Shown here one piece after another: positions 50,375 through 62,700 of a stretch of DNA of 64,000 nucleotides. The notes below the pieces were generated by a model. It was not told where the DNA came from and did no database searches. It worked only from the letters and a program-made list of their open reading frames with translations. Position 1 is the stretch's first letter, and every line of letters begins with the position of its first letter. The position numbers and the translations under genes were made by a program. The stretch covers positions 1 through 64,000 of the forward strand of contig CANFLL010000009.1 of NCBI GenBank assembly GCA_947447825.1, in the 5' to 3' direction. The stretch is from Chitinophagaceae bacterium. Its GTDB lineage: Bacteria > Bacteroidota > Bacteroidia > Chitinophagales > Chitinophagaceae.

Positions 50375-53300
50375 TTACTCGAATTTAAGATCCAAACCTA
50401 AACCTCTCAATTCATGAACTAATACGTTGAATGATTCTGGAATACCAGGTTTTGGAATATTCTCACCCTTAACGATTGCTTCATAAGTCTTAGCACGACC
50501 AATTATATCATCTGATTTAAGTGTGAGCAATTCTTGTAAGATGCTAGAAGCACCGTAAGCTTCCAAAGCCCAAACCTCCATTTCACCAAAACGCTGACCA
50601 CCAAATTGTGCTTTACCACCAAGAGGCTGTTGTGTTATCAAACTGTATGGTCCTATTGAACGAGCGTGCATCTTATCATCAACCATGTGGTGAAGTTTAA
50701 TCATATAGATAACACCCACAGTTGCTTTTTGGTCGAATCTGTTTCCAGTTTCACCATCATATAGATAAGTATGTCCATTTCTTGGAATACCAGCCTTAAC
50801 ACACAATTCTTCAATTTGAGTGGTAGTAGCACCATCAAATATCGGTGTTGCGAACTTAAGACCTAATTTCAAACCAGTCCAACCAAGAATGGTTTCGTAA
50901 ATCTGACCAAGGTTCATACGACTCGGTACACCTAATGGATTTAATACAATATCAACAGGCGTTCCGTCTTCCATGAAAGGCATGTCTTCTGCACGAACAA
51001 TCTTGGCAACGATACCTTTATTTCCGTGACGACCAGCCATTTTATCTCCCACTTTCAACTTACGCTTTACAGCAAGATAAACTTTAGCTAATTTCAATAC
51101 ACCTGCTGGTAATTCATCGCCAATAGATATGTTGAATTTCTCACGTTTGTATCGACCTAACTCCTCATTAAACTTAATTGTGTAGTTGTGAAGCAACACA
51201 TTAATATAATGATCTGTTTCAGCTTCACCGGTCCATCCCAATGGATTAACACTTGAGAATTCAATGGAAGAAATGTTCTTTTGATTGAACTTAGCTCCTT
51301 TACCTATCAAAGATTCTCCAAAATTGTTAGTAATACCTTGAGAGGTTTTATCCTTCAATAATATTTGAAGTTTGCTTAATAAATTTTCTCTAATTTCCTC
51401 CACAGCTATTTGGTGAGCTTTTTCAACTTTCTCCAATTGAGCTTTTTCCTTAACTTTAGAGTTCTTATCTTTCTTAGCACGTTGGAAAAGCTTCTTATCA
51501 ATAACTACCCCTTCAGTTCCGTTAGGAGCCTTCAATGAAGCATCTTTAGCATCACCAGCTTTATCACCGAAGATTGCACGAAGCAATTTTTCTTCTGGAG
51601 TAGGATCGCTTTCACCCTTTGGTGTAATCTTTCCAATCAATATATCACCTTCCTTTATAGTAGCACCAATTCTAATAATACCGAATTCATCCAAATCTTT
51701 TGTTGCTTCTTCACTAACGTTTGGAATATCTGGCGTTAATTCTTCTTCTCCTAATTTAGTGTCACGTACTTCTAATTCATATTCATCTATGTGAACAGAA
51801 GTAAACATATCTTCTCTAGCAACACGCTCATTAATAACGATGGCATCCTCAAAATTGTATCCTTTCCAAGGCATGAAAGCAACTAATAAGTTTCTTCCTA
51901 AAGCAAGTTCACCACCTTTTGTAGCATAACCTTCTGTTAAGAAATCACCCTTAACAACTTTTTGTCCTTTTCTTACAGCAGGACGCAAGTTGATACAAGT
52001 TGCTTGGTTGGTTTTTATAAACTTAGTTAGTTTGTAATTAACTAAATCCTCATCAAAAGATACTAACCGGTCTAAATCATTTCTGTCATAACGAACATGT
52101 ATTTCGTTTGCATCAACAAACTCAACAACTCCTGTTCCTTCTGCATGAATTTGAATACGAGCATCACGAGCAGCTTTTCCTTCTAAACCAGTACCAACAA
52201 TTGGCACTTCCATACGAACCAATGGAACAGCCTGACGTTGCATGTTCGAACCCATCAAGGCTCGGTTAGCATCATCATGCTCAAGGAAAGGAATTAACGA
52301 AGCACTCAATCCAACAATTTGGTTTGGAGCTACGTCCATATATTCAACAACACCTTTATCTAGTATAGGGAAATCTCCAGTATCCCTTGAAACAACTTTG
52401 TCTTCTAAGAAGTTACCTTCATCATCGATAGGGGAATTAGATTGAGCCACCTTTACATTTTCTTCTGCTTCTGCACTTAAATAAACTAACTCTTTAGTAT
52501 TTACTTTAGCATTAGAAACTGTACGATAAGGTGTTTCAATGAAGCCCATATCGTTAATCTTTGCATGAACACACAAGGTTGAGATCAACCCAATGTTTGG
52601 ACCTTCTGGTGTTTCAATTGTACATAAACGACCGTAGTGGCTGTAGTGAACGTCACGAACCTCGAAACCTGCTCTTTCTCTACTTAAACCGCCTGGCCCT
52701 AGTGCAGAAATACGACGTTTGTGCGTAATTTCTGATAATGGATTGGTTTGATCCAAGAACTGAGACAATTGGGATGTACCGAAGAATGAGTTGATTACAG
52801 AGCTTAATGTCCTTGCGTTAATCAAGTCCACTGGCGTAAATACTTCATTGTCACGAACGTTCATACGCTCACGGATAGTACGAGCCATACGAGCAAGACC
52901 AACACCAAATTGAGCATATAATTGTTCACCAACTGTTCTAACACGACGATTGCTCAAGTGATCAATATCATCAATGTCGGCCTTAGCATTTGTTAGACGA
53001 ACAAGGTATTTTACGATTTCAATAATGTCTTGCTTTGTTAATACCTTTTTAGTTAAAGGATAATCTAAACCTAATTTACCATTGATTTTGTAACGACCTA
53101 CTTCACCTAAATCGTAACGTTTGTCACTGAAGAATAATTTATCGATAATACCACGTGCAGTTTCGTTGTCTGGAGCATCAGCACCACGCAATTGGCGATA
53201 GATGTGCTGAACAGCTTCTAATTCACTGTTTGAAGTATCTTTATTTAATGTGTTGTAGATGATAGCGTAATCGCCACCTACGTCTTCTCTTTGTAAGAAA

Positions 53301-54178
53301 AGACTCTTAATTTCCATTTCAATAACTGTGTCTACACCATCAAGGTCTAGAACACTATCACGTTCCATTACAATTTCGTTACGCTCAATAGAAACTACTT
53401 CACCGGTATCTTCATCAACGAAATCTTCAACCCATGTACGCAACACACGAGCGGCTAATTTGCGACCTACATGTTTTTCTAGTTCTGCTTTTGTAGCCTT
53501 AATTTCTTCGGCCATACCAAACAATTCCAAAATGTCTTTATCTGTTTCAAAACCGATAGAACGTAATAAAGTAGTTACAGGGAATTTCTTTTTACGATCA
53601 ATGTAAGCATACATTACATTGTTAATGTCTGTAGCAAACTCCATCCAAGCTCCTTTGAAAGGAATAACCCTTGCAGAATATATTTTCGTACCATTTGGGT
53701 GAACTGATTGACCAAAGAAAACGCCAGGAGAACGGTGCAACTGAGAAACAACCACACGTTCAGCTCCATTAACCACAAAAGTACCACGAGGAGTCATGTA
53801 AGGAATGTTACCTAAAAACACATCCTGAACAATAGTTTGGAAATCAACGTGCTCTTCATCATTACAACTCAAACGAAGCTTTGCTTTTAAAGGCACCGCA
53901 TACGTTAAACCACGTTCCATGCACTCATCGATAGAATAGCGTGGGGGATCAATAAAGTAATCCAAGAACTCCAATACAAAGATGTTTCTCGTATCGGTGA
54001 TAGGGAAGTTGTCCTTAAACACACGGAACAATCCTTCATTGTTACGCTTATCTGGCGTTGTTTCCAACTGGAAAAACTCCCTAAAAGATTGTAACTGGAT
54101 GTCTAGTAAGTCTGGGGCTTCTGCTAAGTTTTTGGTTCTTCCGAAGTTTACCCTGTTGTTAATAATTGTTGTTGACAT
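50375..54178 (-). CDS. rpoB: DNA-directed RNA polymerase subunit beta
   Basis: [77 protein letters not shown]. Confidence 0.98.
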   Translation of the reverse strand: MSTTIINNRVNFGRTKNLAEAPDLLDIQLQSFREFFQLETTPDKRNNEGLFRVFKDNFPITDTRNIFVLEFLDYFIDPPRYSIDECMERGLTYAVPLKAKLRLSCNDEEHVDFQTIVQDVFLGNIPYMTPRGTFVVNGAERVVVSQLHRSPGVFFGQSVHPNGTKIYSARVIPFKGAWMEFATDINNVMYAYIDRKKKFPVTTLLRSIGFETDKDILELFGMAEEIKATKAELEKHVGRKLAARVLRTWVEDFVDEDTGEVVSIERNEIVMERDSVLDLDGVDTVIEMEIKSLFLQREDVGGDYAIIYNTLNKDTSNSELEAVQHIYRQLRGADAPDNETARGIIDKLFFSDKRYDLGEVGRYKINGKLGLDYPLTKKVLTKQDIIEIVKYLVRLTNAKADIDDIDHLSNRRVRTVGEQLYAQFGVGLARMARTIRERMNVRDNEVFTPVDLINARTLSSVINSFFGTSQLSQFLDQTNPLSEITHKRRISALGPGGLSRERAGFEVRDVHYSHYGRLCTIETPEGPNIGLISTLCVHAKINDMGFIETPYRTVSNAKVNTKELVYLSAEAEENVKVAQSNSPIDDEGNFLEDKVVSRDTGDFPILDKGVVEYMDVAPNQIVGLSASLIPFLEHDDANRALMGSNMQRQAVPLVRMEVPIVGTGLEGKAARDARIQIHAEGTGVVEFVDANEIHVRYDRNDLDRLVSFDEDLVNYKLTKFIKTNQATCINLRPAVRKGQKVVKGDFLTEGYATKGGELALGRNLLVAFMPWKGYNFEDAIVINERVAREDMFTSVHIDEYELEVRDTKLGEEELTPDIPNVSEEATKDLDEFGIIRIGATIKEGDILIGKITPKGESDPTPEEKLLRAIFGDKAGDAKDASLKAPNGTEGVVIDKKLFQRAKKDKNSKVKEKAQLEKVEKAHQIAVEEIRENLLSKLQILLKDKTSQGITNNFGESLIGKGAKFNQKNISSIEFSSVNPLGWTGEAETDHYINVLLHNYTIKFNEELGRYKREKFNISIGDELPAGVLKLAKVYLAVKRKLKVGDKMAGRHGNKGIVAKIVRAEDMPFMEDGTPVDIVLNPLGVPSRMNLGQIYETILGWTGLKLGLKFATPIFDGATTTQIEELCVKAGIPRNGHTYLYDGETGNRFDQKATVGVIYMIKLHHMVDDKMHARSIGPYSLITQQPLGGKAQFGGQRFGEMEVWALEAYGASSILQELLTLKSDDIIGRAKTYEAIVKGENIPKPGIPESFNVLVHELRGLGLDLKFE

Positions 54179-54690
54179 AATATTTTATAAACCGGTTTGT
54201 CTAAAAAAACAACTAATCATCAGTAGATGACAGCTTGCCTAAGCATTGAAAAAGAATAAGTTATACCATGTTATACTGTCAGTATTCCTTATTATAGCCA
54301 AATAGGCATAAGTAAAGGATTGCAAAGGTAGGGGGAACAGCCCTAAGTTGTAAATTATTTTTTGATGAATTTTTCCATCTACACAAGGTTTTAACAAGAA
54401 AGTAAGTAAAATAATAATGGATAATTGTCAATCGACAATTTGCATTCGATTCAACCTGTTTTTATCAAAACACCTTTTTATTAATTATTACTTTTCAATT
54501 GCATACTATATTTTAAAAGTAATTTTTCATAGTTGTTGTTCTTCGCTAAAGTATTAAGCAATGAATAATCAATTACAATACAGGTAATCTTCCATGTTAA
54601 TTAATCATTACCATATTGTTATCGTTGTGTGAACTGTCTTTTTAAAGAATTCATAACTACACATTTGCAGCCTCTTAATAAAACAATATT

Positions 54691-57459
54691 ATGCAAATGG
54701 CTACATTTTCAAAGCGTTTATTAGTTTTCGTATCCCTCTCTGTTTCCTCATTTTTAACAGTCGTAAATGCACAATCCATTAAGGGTAAAGTTCTTGATGC
54801 CACAACAGGCGAACCACTAGTTGGGGCGGTGGTTAAGTTAGAAAACACAAAGTTTAGAACCATTGTGAAATTGGATGGCACCTATTCTTTCGCAAAACTT
54901 CCTCTCGGTAATTACACCATTAAGGTAAATTATGAAGGTTTTGCAAATGGAGAATTGCAAACTATCACTCTTTCCGACAATAGCACCAAGACCATTAGTT
55001 TCGATTTAAAGCCTACGGCTAATGAGCTATCCTCAGTAACTGTATCAACTTCTACTGAAAAGAATGGTGAAGTGGGTGCTAGGAGATTAGAAAAAATATC
55101 TGAACCAATTATTAATGTTTTGTCATCAAAATCAATACAGTTATTGCCTGACATCACGGTTGCCAATGCTTTGCAAAGGGTTAGTGGCGTAACAATTGAA
55201 AGAAGTAGTAATGGAGAAGGCCGTTATCCTATTATTCGTGGTATGGAAAAACGTTATATCAATACCTTGGTAAACGGCATTAAGATTCCTAGTCCTGATA
55301 ATAAAAATCGTTTTATTCCATTAGATCTTTTTCCTTCCGAATTATTAGAAAGACTAGAGGTAAGTAAAAACCTTACCCCATCGATGGAAGGGGATGCCAT
55401 TGGAGGTACTATTAATTTGGTAATGAAAGATGCTCCAGAAAAAGAACTTTTTCATATTAGTGCTGCTACTGGATACAGCGATATATTCATGAATCAAGCA
55501 TACCAACACTTCGATCATAATGTAATTAACAAACAATCGCCTAATGAAATTCATGGAGCTAGTTATGTGTCTACTCCAGCAGATTTTTCATTAACTAGCC
55601 TACATTCAACAAACATTAAAGCGCCAATCAATACCACCCTTAATGCATCTTATGGTAACAGATATGGAAAAACAAAACAGTTTGGTTTGATTGTTTCTGG
55701 TAGTTTTCAAAATATTTATAAAGGAACAAAATCTACCTTTTTCTTGCCAAACGCGCAACCTGGTGTTAATAATACACCTCAATTTGTTGATTTATTATAT
55801 AGAAAGTATTCAAACCAAAGCCAGCGTTTTGGGTTAAATGCCAAACTAGATTACCAAATAAATAAGAATAATAAAATTACTTTGGTAAACACTTTTGTAA
55901 GATTGGATGATTTTCAATATCGCTATACTATCGATTCTGTTTTACTTAATCATTTGGCTGATGAAAGCTTTAGAAGTATATGGCAATATCAATCCATTTA
56001 CAACACTACATTGCAAGGCATCCATCAATTGGCTAATTCCTTTAAGATTGATTGGTCGTTAGTTTATTCGATTGCCAATAACCACAGACCAGATGTGCAA
56101 GAGTTTACGCACGAATATCCTGCGGTATATTCCACAGAAAAAGATTTGGTTCAAAATCTATCTACCATTTGGACACATAATAGCGATAAGGATTATGATG
56201 CTTACTTGAATCTTACCAAAGCAACAAAGATTGCAAATAGAAGAACTGAGTTCAAAGTGGGTGGAATGATAAGAGTTAAAAGGAGAGATAACTTTTACGA
56301 TAAATATAGTTTGAATGCATCTAAGCAAGTTTATACAACAATGGATGCTGCAAAGTTTGTATTTAATCCAGTTCTAGATGGAATGGTGGACAGAGCGGAT
56401 GGAAACAATTACACTTTTGATGAAACTATTGGTGCTGGTTATTTTCAAGCTAAAATTCAGTTATCCGATAAATTAGAAGCCATTGGTGGGGTAAGGGTTG
56501 AAAATACTAACCAAAAATACAATACTCAAGAAAGTACTGATAATCCTTATGTGAAAGGTAAAATTTGGTACACGGATGTATTGCCTAGTTTGCAATTTAA
56601 ATATTTAATAGATAATAAAAATTCCATTCGTTTAGCCTACAATAAAGCATTATCACGACCAGGTTTTGCGGAGTTGATACCTGCTGGTGCGGCTATTTTT
56701 GAAACATTTAAAGAAACAGGAAATCCTTCATCTTTAAATCATACTACCTCCGACAATTTTGAGTTGAGGTATGAAATGTTTGGCAACAAGGCTGATCAGT
56801 TATTGCTGGGGGCTTTTTATAAAGATATTCAAGACCCAATTGAGTTCTCTGCAGTTAAGTCTGGGGTAACAAGTCAAGAATTACAACCGAGTAATTTTGG
56901 TAAATCTAATAATTATGGATTCGAAGCCGTTTACACAAAATATATTGGAGCTTTTGGAATAATGGCTAATTACACCTACACTAACTCTACCCTTACTGTA
57001 GATAAGATTTTTAAATATTATGACCCAACAAAAGGTTCTACTTCAAAGATACTTTCAGAGACAAGACCATTACAAGGGCAGTCTAAGCATATAGGAAACT
57101 TATCTTTCATGTATAAGAATCCTAAAAACGGGTTAGATGTTCAAGTAGCTTTTGTTTACACAGGCGAAAGAGTTGCATTGGTAAGTCCTTATTACGGCCT
57201 TGATTATTGGCAAGCACCAACAACACAATTAGATCTTTCTTTTGAAAAGAAAATTGTGAAAGGTATTTCTGTTTATGGCAAACTGAATAATCTTACTAAT
57301 ACACCGTTTATTCTACAATTACATCAGTCTTACAATAACTATATTGCTCAAAGTGGTTCGCAAAAACTCGATTTGCAAACAGATCCAAACAGTAAAATAA
57401 TTGTTCAGAAGGATTTGTATAAAGCTACCTACCTTTTTGGTTTTCGTTTTAAACTTTAA
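54691..57459 (+). CDS. TonB-dependent receptor with carboxypeptidase-regulatory-like N-terminus
   Basis: IKGKVLDATTGEPLVGAVVKLENTKFRTIVKLDGTYSF; plug and barrel; TYLFGFRFKL C-terminus. Confidence 0.92.
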   Translation: MQMATFSKRLLVFVSLSVSSFLTVVNAQSIKGKVLDATTGEPLVGAVVKLENTKFRTIVKLDGTYSFAKLPLGNYTIKVNYEGFANGELQTITLSDNSTKTISFDLKPTANELSSVTVSTSTEKNGEVGARRLEKISEPIINVLSSKSIQLLPDITVANALQRVSGVTIERSSNGEGRYPIIRGMEKRYINTLVNGIKIPSPDNKNRFIPLDLFPSELLERLEVSKNLTPSMEGDAIGGTINLVMKDAPEKELFHISAATGYSDIFMNQAYQHFDHNVINKQSPNEIHGASYVSTPADFSLTSLHSTNIKAPINTTLNASYGNRYGKTKQFGLIVSGSFQNIYKGTKSTFFLPNAQPGVNNTPQFVDLLYRKYSNQSQRFGLNAKLDYQINKNNKITLVNTFVRLDDFQYRYTIDSVLLNHLADESFRSIWQYQSIYNTTLQGIHQLANSFKIDWSLVYSIANNHRPDVQEFTHEYPAVYSTEKDLVQNLSTIWTHNSDKDYDAYLNLTKATKIANRRTEFKVGGMIRVKRRDNFYDKYSLNASKQVYTTMDAAKFVFNPVLDGMVDRADGNNYTFDETIGAGYFQAKIQLSDKLEAIGGVRVENTNQKYNTQESTDNPYVKGKIWYTDVLPSLQFKYLIDNKNSIRLAYNKALSRPGFAELIPAGAAIFETFKETGNPSSLNHTTSDNFELRYEMFGNKADQLLLGAFYKDIQDPIEFSAVKSGVTSQELQPSNFGKSNNYGFEAVYTKYIGAFGIMANYTYTNSTLTVDKIFKYYDPTKGSTSKILSETRPLQGQSKHIGNLSFMYKNPKNGLDVQVAFVYTGERVALVSPYYGLDYWQAPTTQLDLSFEKKIVKGISVYGKLNNLTNTPFILQLHQSYNNYIAQSGSQKLDLQTDPNSKIIVQKDLYKATYLFGFRFKL

Positions 57460-57483
57460 TTTTTATCTATTAAATTGAATTAA

Positions 57484-58878
57484 ATGAAAAATATATTCTC
57501 TTGTTTATTACTTATGGGTACACTTTTAGTGCTACTCAATTCATGTTCGAAAGTTGCTGATAGCAAAGATTTATCTAAAGCAGTTGTTCAAATAGCTGCT
57601 CCAATTAGCGATGCTGCATGTTTGTCTGGTGCCATAAAAGGAACAATGCTTGAAGGTAAAACATACCATGTTTGTGGCGACATCATTATAAACAAAGGTG
57701 ATACCCTTACTATTCAAGAAGGAGTTAAAGTATTGTTTGAAGGAAGCTTTGGTTTGGGTGTAAAAGGTAGCCTTATCTCTTTAGGTACTAAAGAAAAGCC
57801 AAACTGGTTTACTTATGATAGTGCTACTCTGGTACGTACTGATAACATTGGTGCCGACCCTACAAAAGATCCTGCTTTGAAAGGATTGTGGACGGGCATT
57901 TTGGGGGACACCTCTTGTTATTTAATGGTAATTAAATGGACACATGTTGAGTTTGCTGGTGGAAAGGCGAGTGCAAAGCTTTCAGCTATTTCAAAGCCAT
58001 ATCCTATTTATTTTGCTAATCCTTACGGCACTTTTGTTTTAGAAGATTCTTGGTTGTATGGTAGTGTTGATGATCCTATTCGTACGTTAGGAGGAAAGAT
58101 TGCAGTTTTTAGAAATACTTTCGAGAAATGTGGACTTACTGGTGGGGAAGCATTAAATGCAAAAGCTGGTACAATTGGTGATTTTGCATATAATGTATGT
58201 ATTGGTATTGCTACCAATGGACCTAAACTTTCCAATTCTGGCGCAATAATCGGTGTGCCAGGTTCTAACTTACATATCTACAATAACACTATCATAAACT
58301 GTGGTTACAGAAGAGCTGCTGCTGGTAGAGGTGGTTCTATCAATTTTGAGCAAGATGCTGCGGGCTTGGCTTACAACAATATTATGGTGAACTGTAAGTT
58401 TGGTATTCGAATTGTGGCAAATCCAATTGCAGATACTGCCAATACTCACTATGGTTATAATCTTAATTATGGTGATTCTGCTTCGGTAGTAAATCAGTTT
58501 ATACCATCTACTTCCATCAGTACAGCTATTACAACTCCTCAATCAACAAATATTCCAAACGACTATTCTTTTCTTCCTACTGGTTGGAAAATAGGAGACA
58601 CATACACAGCACCAACTTCTATTATCGGAGCTAATAATCCACTATTTATCAACGGACCAGTTCCGTTGCCTGCTGGAGCAAGGTTGCAAGACATTTCTGT
58701 TGTTGGCAACTACAACTTCCGTTTGCAATCTACTTCTCCTTGTGCTGGTAAAGGATACACTGGCTTTAACGCAAGAGGTGATGTTGCAGTGGATGCAAAA
58801 TATGGCGTTACCGAATTAACTCCTCCGGGAAAAGATTTAGGTGCTTATCAGCTTGATGGCACAGGTAACCAACACTAA
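57484..58878 (+). CDS. Lipoprotein with right-handed beta-helix-like region
   Basis: Lipobox LLNSCSK; repetitive IYNNTIINCG / YNNIMVNCKFGIRI segments; 25 nt after the TonB receptor gene. Confidence 0.65.
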   Translation: MKNIFSCLLLMGTLLVLLNSCSKVADSKDLSKAVVQIAAPISDAACLSGAIKGTMLEGKTYHVCGDIIINKGDTLTIQEGVKVLFEGSFGLGVKGSLISLGTKEKPNWFTYDSATLVRTDNIGADPTKDPALKGLWTGILGDTSCYLMVIKWTHVEFAGGKASAKLSAISKPYPIYFANPYGTFVLEDSWLYGSVDDPIRTLGGKIAVFRNTFEKCGLTGGEALNAKAGTIGDFAYNVCIGIATNGPKLSNSGAIIGVPGSNLHIYNNTIINCGYRRAAAGRGGSINFEQDAAGLAYNNIMVNCKFGIRIVANPIADTANTHYGYNLNYGDSASVVNQFIPSTSISTAITTPQSTNIPNDYSFLPTGWKIGDTYTAPTSIIGANNPLFINGPVPLPAGARLQDISVVGNYNFRLQSTSPCAGKGYTGFNARGDVAVDAKYGVTELTPPGKDLGAYQLDGTGNQH

Positions 58879-58983
58879 AATTTATTTTTCAACTTTATAT
58901 AAATGGTCTGTAGCAGCGTTGTTACAGACCATTTTAATTTGATTTATAACGTATGCCTGCAATTGATTATCGTGTAATTAGTT

Positions 58984-59414
58984 TTCAAGGGTATGTAAAT
59001 TCAATCATTAATGATCTGTGCCAGATACCAACCGATGTAATTTTAATCATTAATGATCTCGGCTAGATATCAAGGGTATGTAAATTTAATCATTAATGTT
59101 CTGCGCCAGATACCAACCGATGTAATTTTAATCATTAATGATCTCGGCTAGATATCAAGGGTATGTAAATTCAATCATTAATGATCTGCGCCAGATACCA
59201 ACCGATGTAAATTCAATCATTAATGATCTTGGCTAGATATCAAGGGTATGTAAATTTAATCATTAATGATCTGCGCCAGATACCAACCGATGTAATTTTA
59301 ATCATTAATGATCTCGGCTAGATATCAAGGGTATGTAAATTTAATCATTAATGATCTGCGCCAGATACCAACCGATGTAATTTTAATCATTAATGATCTC
59401 GGCTAGATATCAAG
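58984..59414. repeat. 85-bp tandem array 5 (two 42/43-bp half-units)
   Basis: caaggg junction at 58986, 59071, 59156, 59241, 59326 and truncated 59411; ATCATTAATGAT-type core at 59004, 59046, 59089, 59131, 59174, 59216, 59259, 59301, 59344, 59386. Confidence 0.97.
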
Positions 59415-59713
59415 TACTAACCCTATAAGGGTTCAAAAATCATTAACCATTAACAACTGTTTCTCCGAGAACATATTGCGTTAACAAATTAGTAATAGTA
59501 AGTTAACGATAAGGTTACAATTTGGTAACAAACAGATTTGAATATTGCGCTTCGAATGAAACGTCATTCAAAGTAATATATGGTTAACAGCCCCCTCAAC
59601 CCGCAATTCTCGTTTTCTCTCTCAAATACACCTCATCAATACGATGGTTTACTGTTAAACCAGTATGCCCTCATTTGTATAAACGTTTTAATTTTTAATT
59701 AAACAAACAAAAA

Positions 59714-62700
59714 ATGAAAAAAGAACATTTACACGTCAAGCAACGTCTCTTGAAAATGAAGAGTGTTGTTGTTTTAATGTTACTCGCCCTGTTTTGGACG
59801 GGAGCAAGTTTTGCGCAAGTCAATCTGGTAACCTGGAATTTTGCAGGTACAGCTTCAACAGACTTTTCTGCTAGTGCTGCAAATAGAAATGGGGTTAGAA
59901 GTACAGGACTTGCTTCTATTGGTAGTGGGTATTCTCTTTATGACATCACTAACTCAAACAATACAACCCTTACTTACAAGGCGGCTTCAAATAATTATTT
60001 TGCTTTGCAAGCTTACAACAATGCATTTGCAAATAATACCACCGATTATATCCAGACTTCAGTTTCGTTACCTACAGGTTATGTTTTTGGGTCAAACCCA
60101 TTAAGTCTTGTTATTCTATCTGGCGGTAGTAGTGCTACCAACAAAAAGTATTATAAAGTTTATTACCAGTATAGTTCAAGTACCTCTGGCATTCCTACGT
60201 CGGCAGTAACCACATCAACAGGTTCCACAGTTGGTTCAGGTATTGCAAACGGAACTGGATCGGCAAGTACTACTGCTTATGACGAAGTAGATGAAGTTCC
60301 TGCTTGGGTAAGTCCCACTACAACATCAGTTTCAGTGGCCAATACCAACACCATTACCATTCCTGCTCCAAGTAATAGTAGTTCTACCGTTTTAACCATT
60401 CAAGTAAGATTATGGAGTAGCAATGCTTCTGGAAACTGGCGTATGGGCTTATTTCAATTGACTGCACCTAACGGAGATATTGTTTCGCCTGTGCCAACGA
60501 TTTCTTCTTTTTCACCTGCTACTTCTACTCTTTTTGCAGGTTCTACTGCTCAAACTTTATCTATAGTAGGAACCAACTTCGATAATACAACGCCTACAAC
60601 TGTTACCTTCAATGGTAATACAAAAACCGTTACTTATAATAGTAGTACCCAAATTTCTATTCCATTGACCGCTACGGATTTACAAACTGCTGGCACTTAC
60701 CCGATTGTTGTGGCAAATGGTTCTAATACTGTTTCTGCAAATTATACAGTATTGTCTGCACCCACAGTAAGCATTGCCGATAATGGCACTCAGCCAAGTG
60801 CAGGAAATGTTTTACAGGCAAGTACAAAGAATAATTTACAAAGCTTTGTAATAAATAACTCAACATCTAGCCTTGCAACACTAAGCACCTTAAAAGCTCA
60901 TTTTACGGGTACTTACACTGCAAGTGATATTAACTCGTTTAAAGTTTACTACAATAGTTCAAATAGTTTGGCAAGTGCTACTCAAGTAGCTACTTCTGTA
61001 AGTGCTTCAACTAATACTTCTCAATCTACAACTGGTAGTGAGACGATTAATTTTACTGTAAATAAAACATTGGTACAAGGTAATAACTACTTCTGGGTAG
61101 TTGTAAGCCCTGATGCGAGTGCAAATATTACAAGCCCGTTCTCTACAGTTAGGGCAACAGCACTTACTAGCAGCGATTTTGGCTTTACAACTGCTACCAT
61201 TTCTAGCGCATCTGTAAGTGCAGGTGGCACACAAACTATTGCGCAAGGGCAAACAGTTTATATGGATGATATTACCAATCAACCTTCTGGAAACATTGCT
61301 CAAAATGCAAAAGTTGCCTTGGCTGGTTTCTATCTAAACCCTTATGCTTCATCGTTATTTAGTGGTGTAAATGTGTATGCCACAGGTTCTGCAACTGCAA
61401 CAGACATTACTTCAATTGCTATTTACAAAGATGTAAACAACAATGGGGTTTATGATGCAGGTACCGATGTATTGGTTTCTACCAATACACCAACTTTTAG
61501 TACATCAAATACCACTCCTATAGCTTTTACATTGAATCAGACAATTAGTAGCAAAACACAATACCTGATTGTTGCAACCATTGGCGATGTATTCGTTTCA
61601 ACCATTGGTCACACAGTTCAATTGGCTATTAATGACCAAGATTTCACTGTTTCTAACTATCCTGCAGCAGGTGCTTCTAATGGTGGAAATTCATTATCTA
61701 TCGTTGCGCCAACTGGTACATCAACCCTTGCTACTAATGGTACACCAGTTGCTACCATTTCTTCATTAGTAACAACTAGTGCTGCGGCAGTTCCCGTTTA
61801 CAGCTTCGATTTTCATAATGATAATACAAATACAAATGCAGCTTCTTTAATCTCTCAAATAGTAATTGGGCAAGGAAGTGCAAACAGCGCACTATTTGTA
61901 AACTGGAGTAACATTATTGGTGGTGCAACTTTGTCTGACGGTGCAAATACATTAACTGGAACTGTAGGAACTAGCGGAATCACTTTCGCATCAATCCCTA
62001 CTACTACTACTGATGCATTAGGATATGTAGCAACAAATACTACTAAGACTTATACATTAAGTATCTATCTAAAATCTTCTTTATCTACTGCAATACAGCA
62101 AGGAATTAATGGTGCTCAGTTGGCATTTGCACTTATAAATAGTAGTTTCACACTTACAGGTAGCACATTAGCAGCTAGCCAAAGCATTAATTCTGGTACA
62201 ACAAATGGCGCAATTAGTGTAGTTGCAACTAAACTTGCCTATGTGCAAGCGCCTACAAGTGGTTCTCCAAATGTTGTATTAACACCTGCTGTTACTGTTC
62301 AAGCAGTAGATGCTAATGGTAACTATGCAACAAGTTACGCTGGTACAGTAACTTTAGCTTCTAATCCTACTGGTATTAATGGAACATTGTCTGCATCTAC
62401 TTCTAATGGCTTGGCAACATTCAGTACCTTACAATTTACTTCTACAGGTACTTACTCTATTACAGCAACTTCTGGTAGTTTAACAAGTGTTAGTAGTAAT
62501 GCACTTATTGCAAATGCGTTGTATACAGGTAATGCTGCTGGTACAGCATATACTTGGGAAGCTGCTAATGTTTGGGGAACATCATCATCAAACACAGCAA
62601 CTACGAGCTGGACCGAAGGTGATGATGCTCATTTTGTAAACAAAGCTGCAACTGTTACTTTAGGTAGTAGTCATACTGCCACAAGCTTAAATTTTGATAC

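Noticed and set aside
4795-59414. The five repeat arrays as CRISPR arrays
   Set aside because: There is no invariant repeat with unique 30-nt spacers, unit length is only 21 or 42 bp, divergence is spread across units, and no cas genes are in the window.
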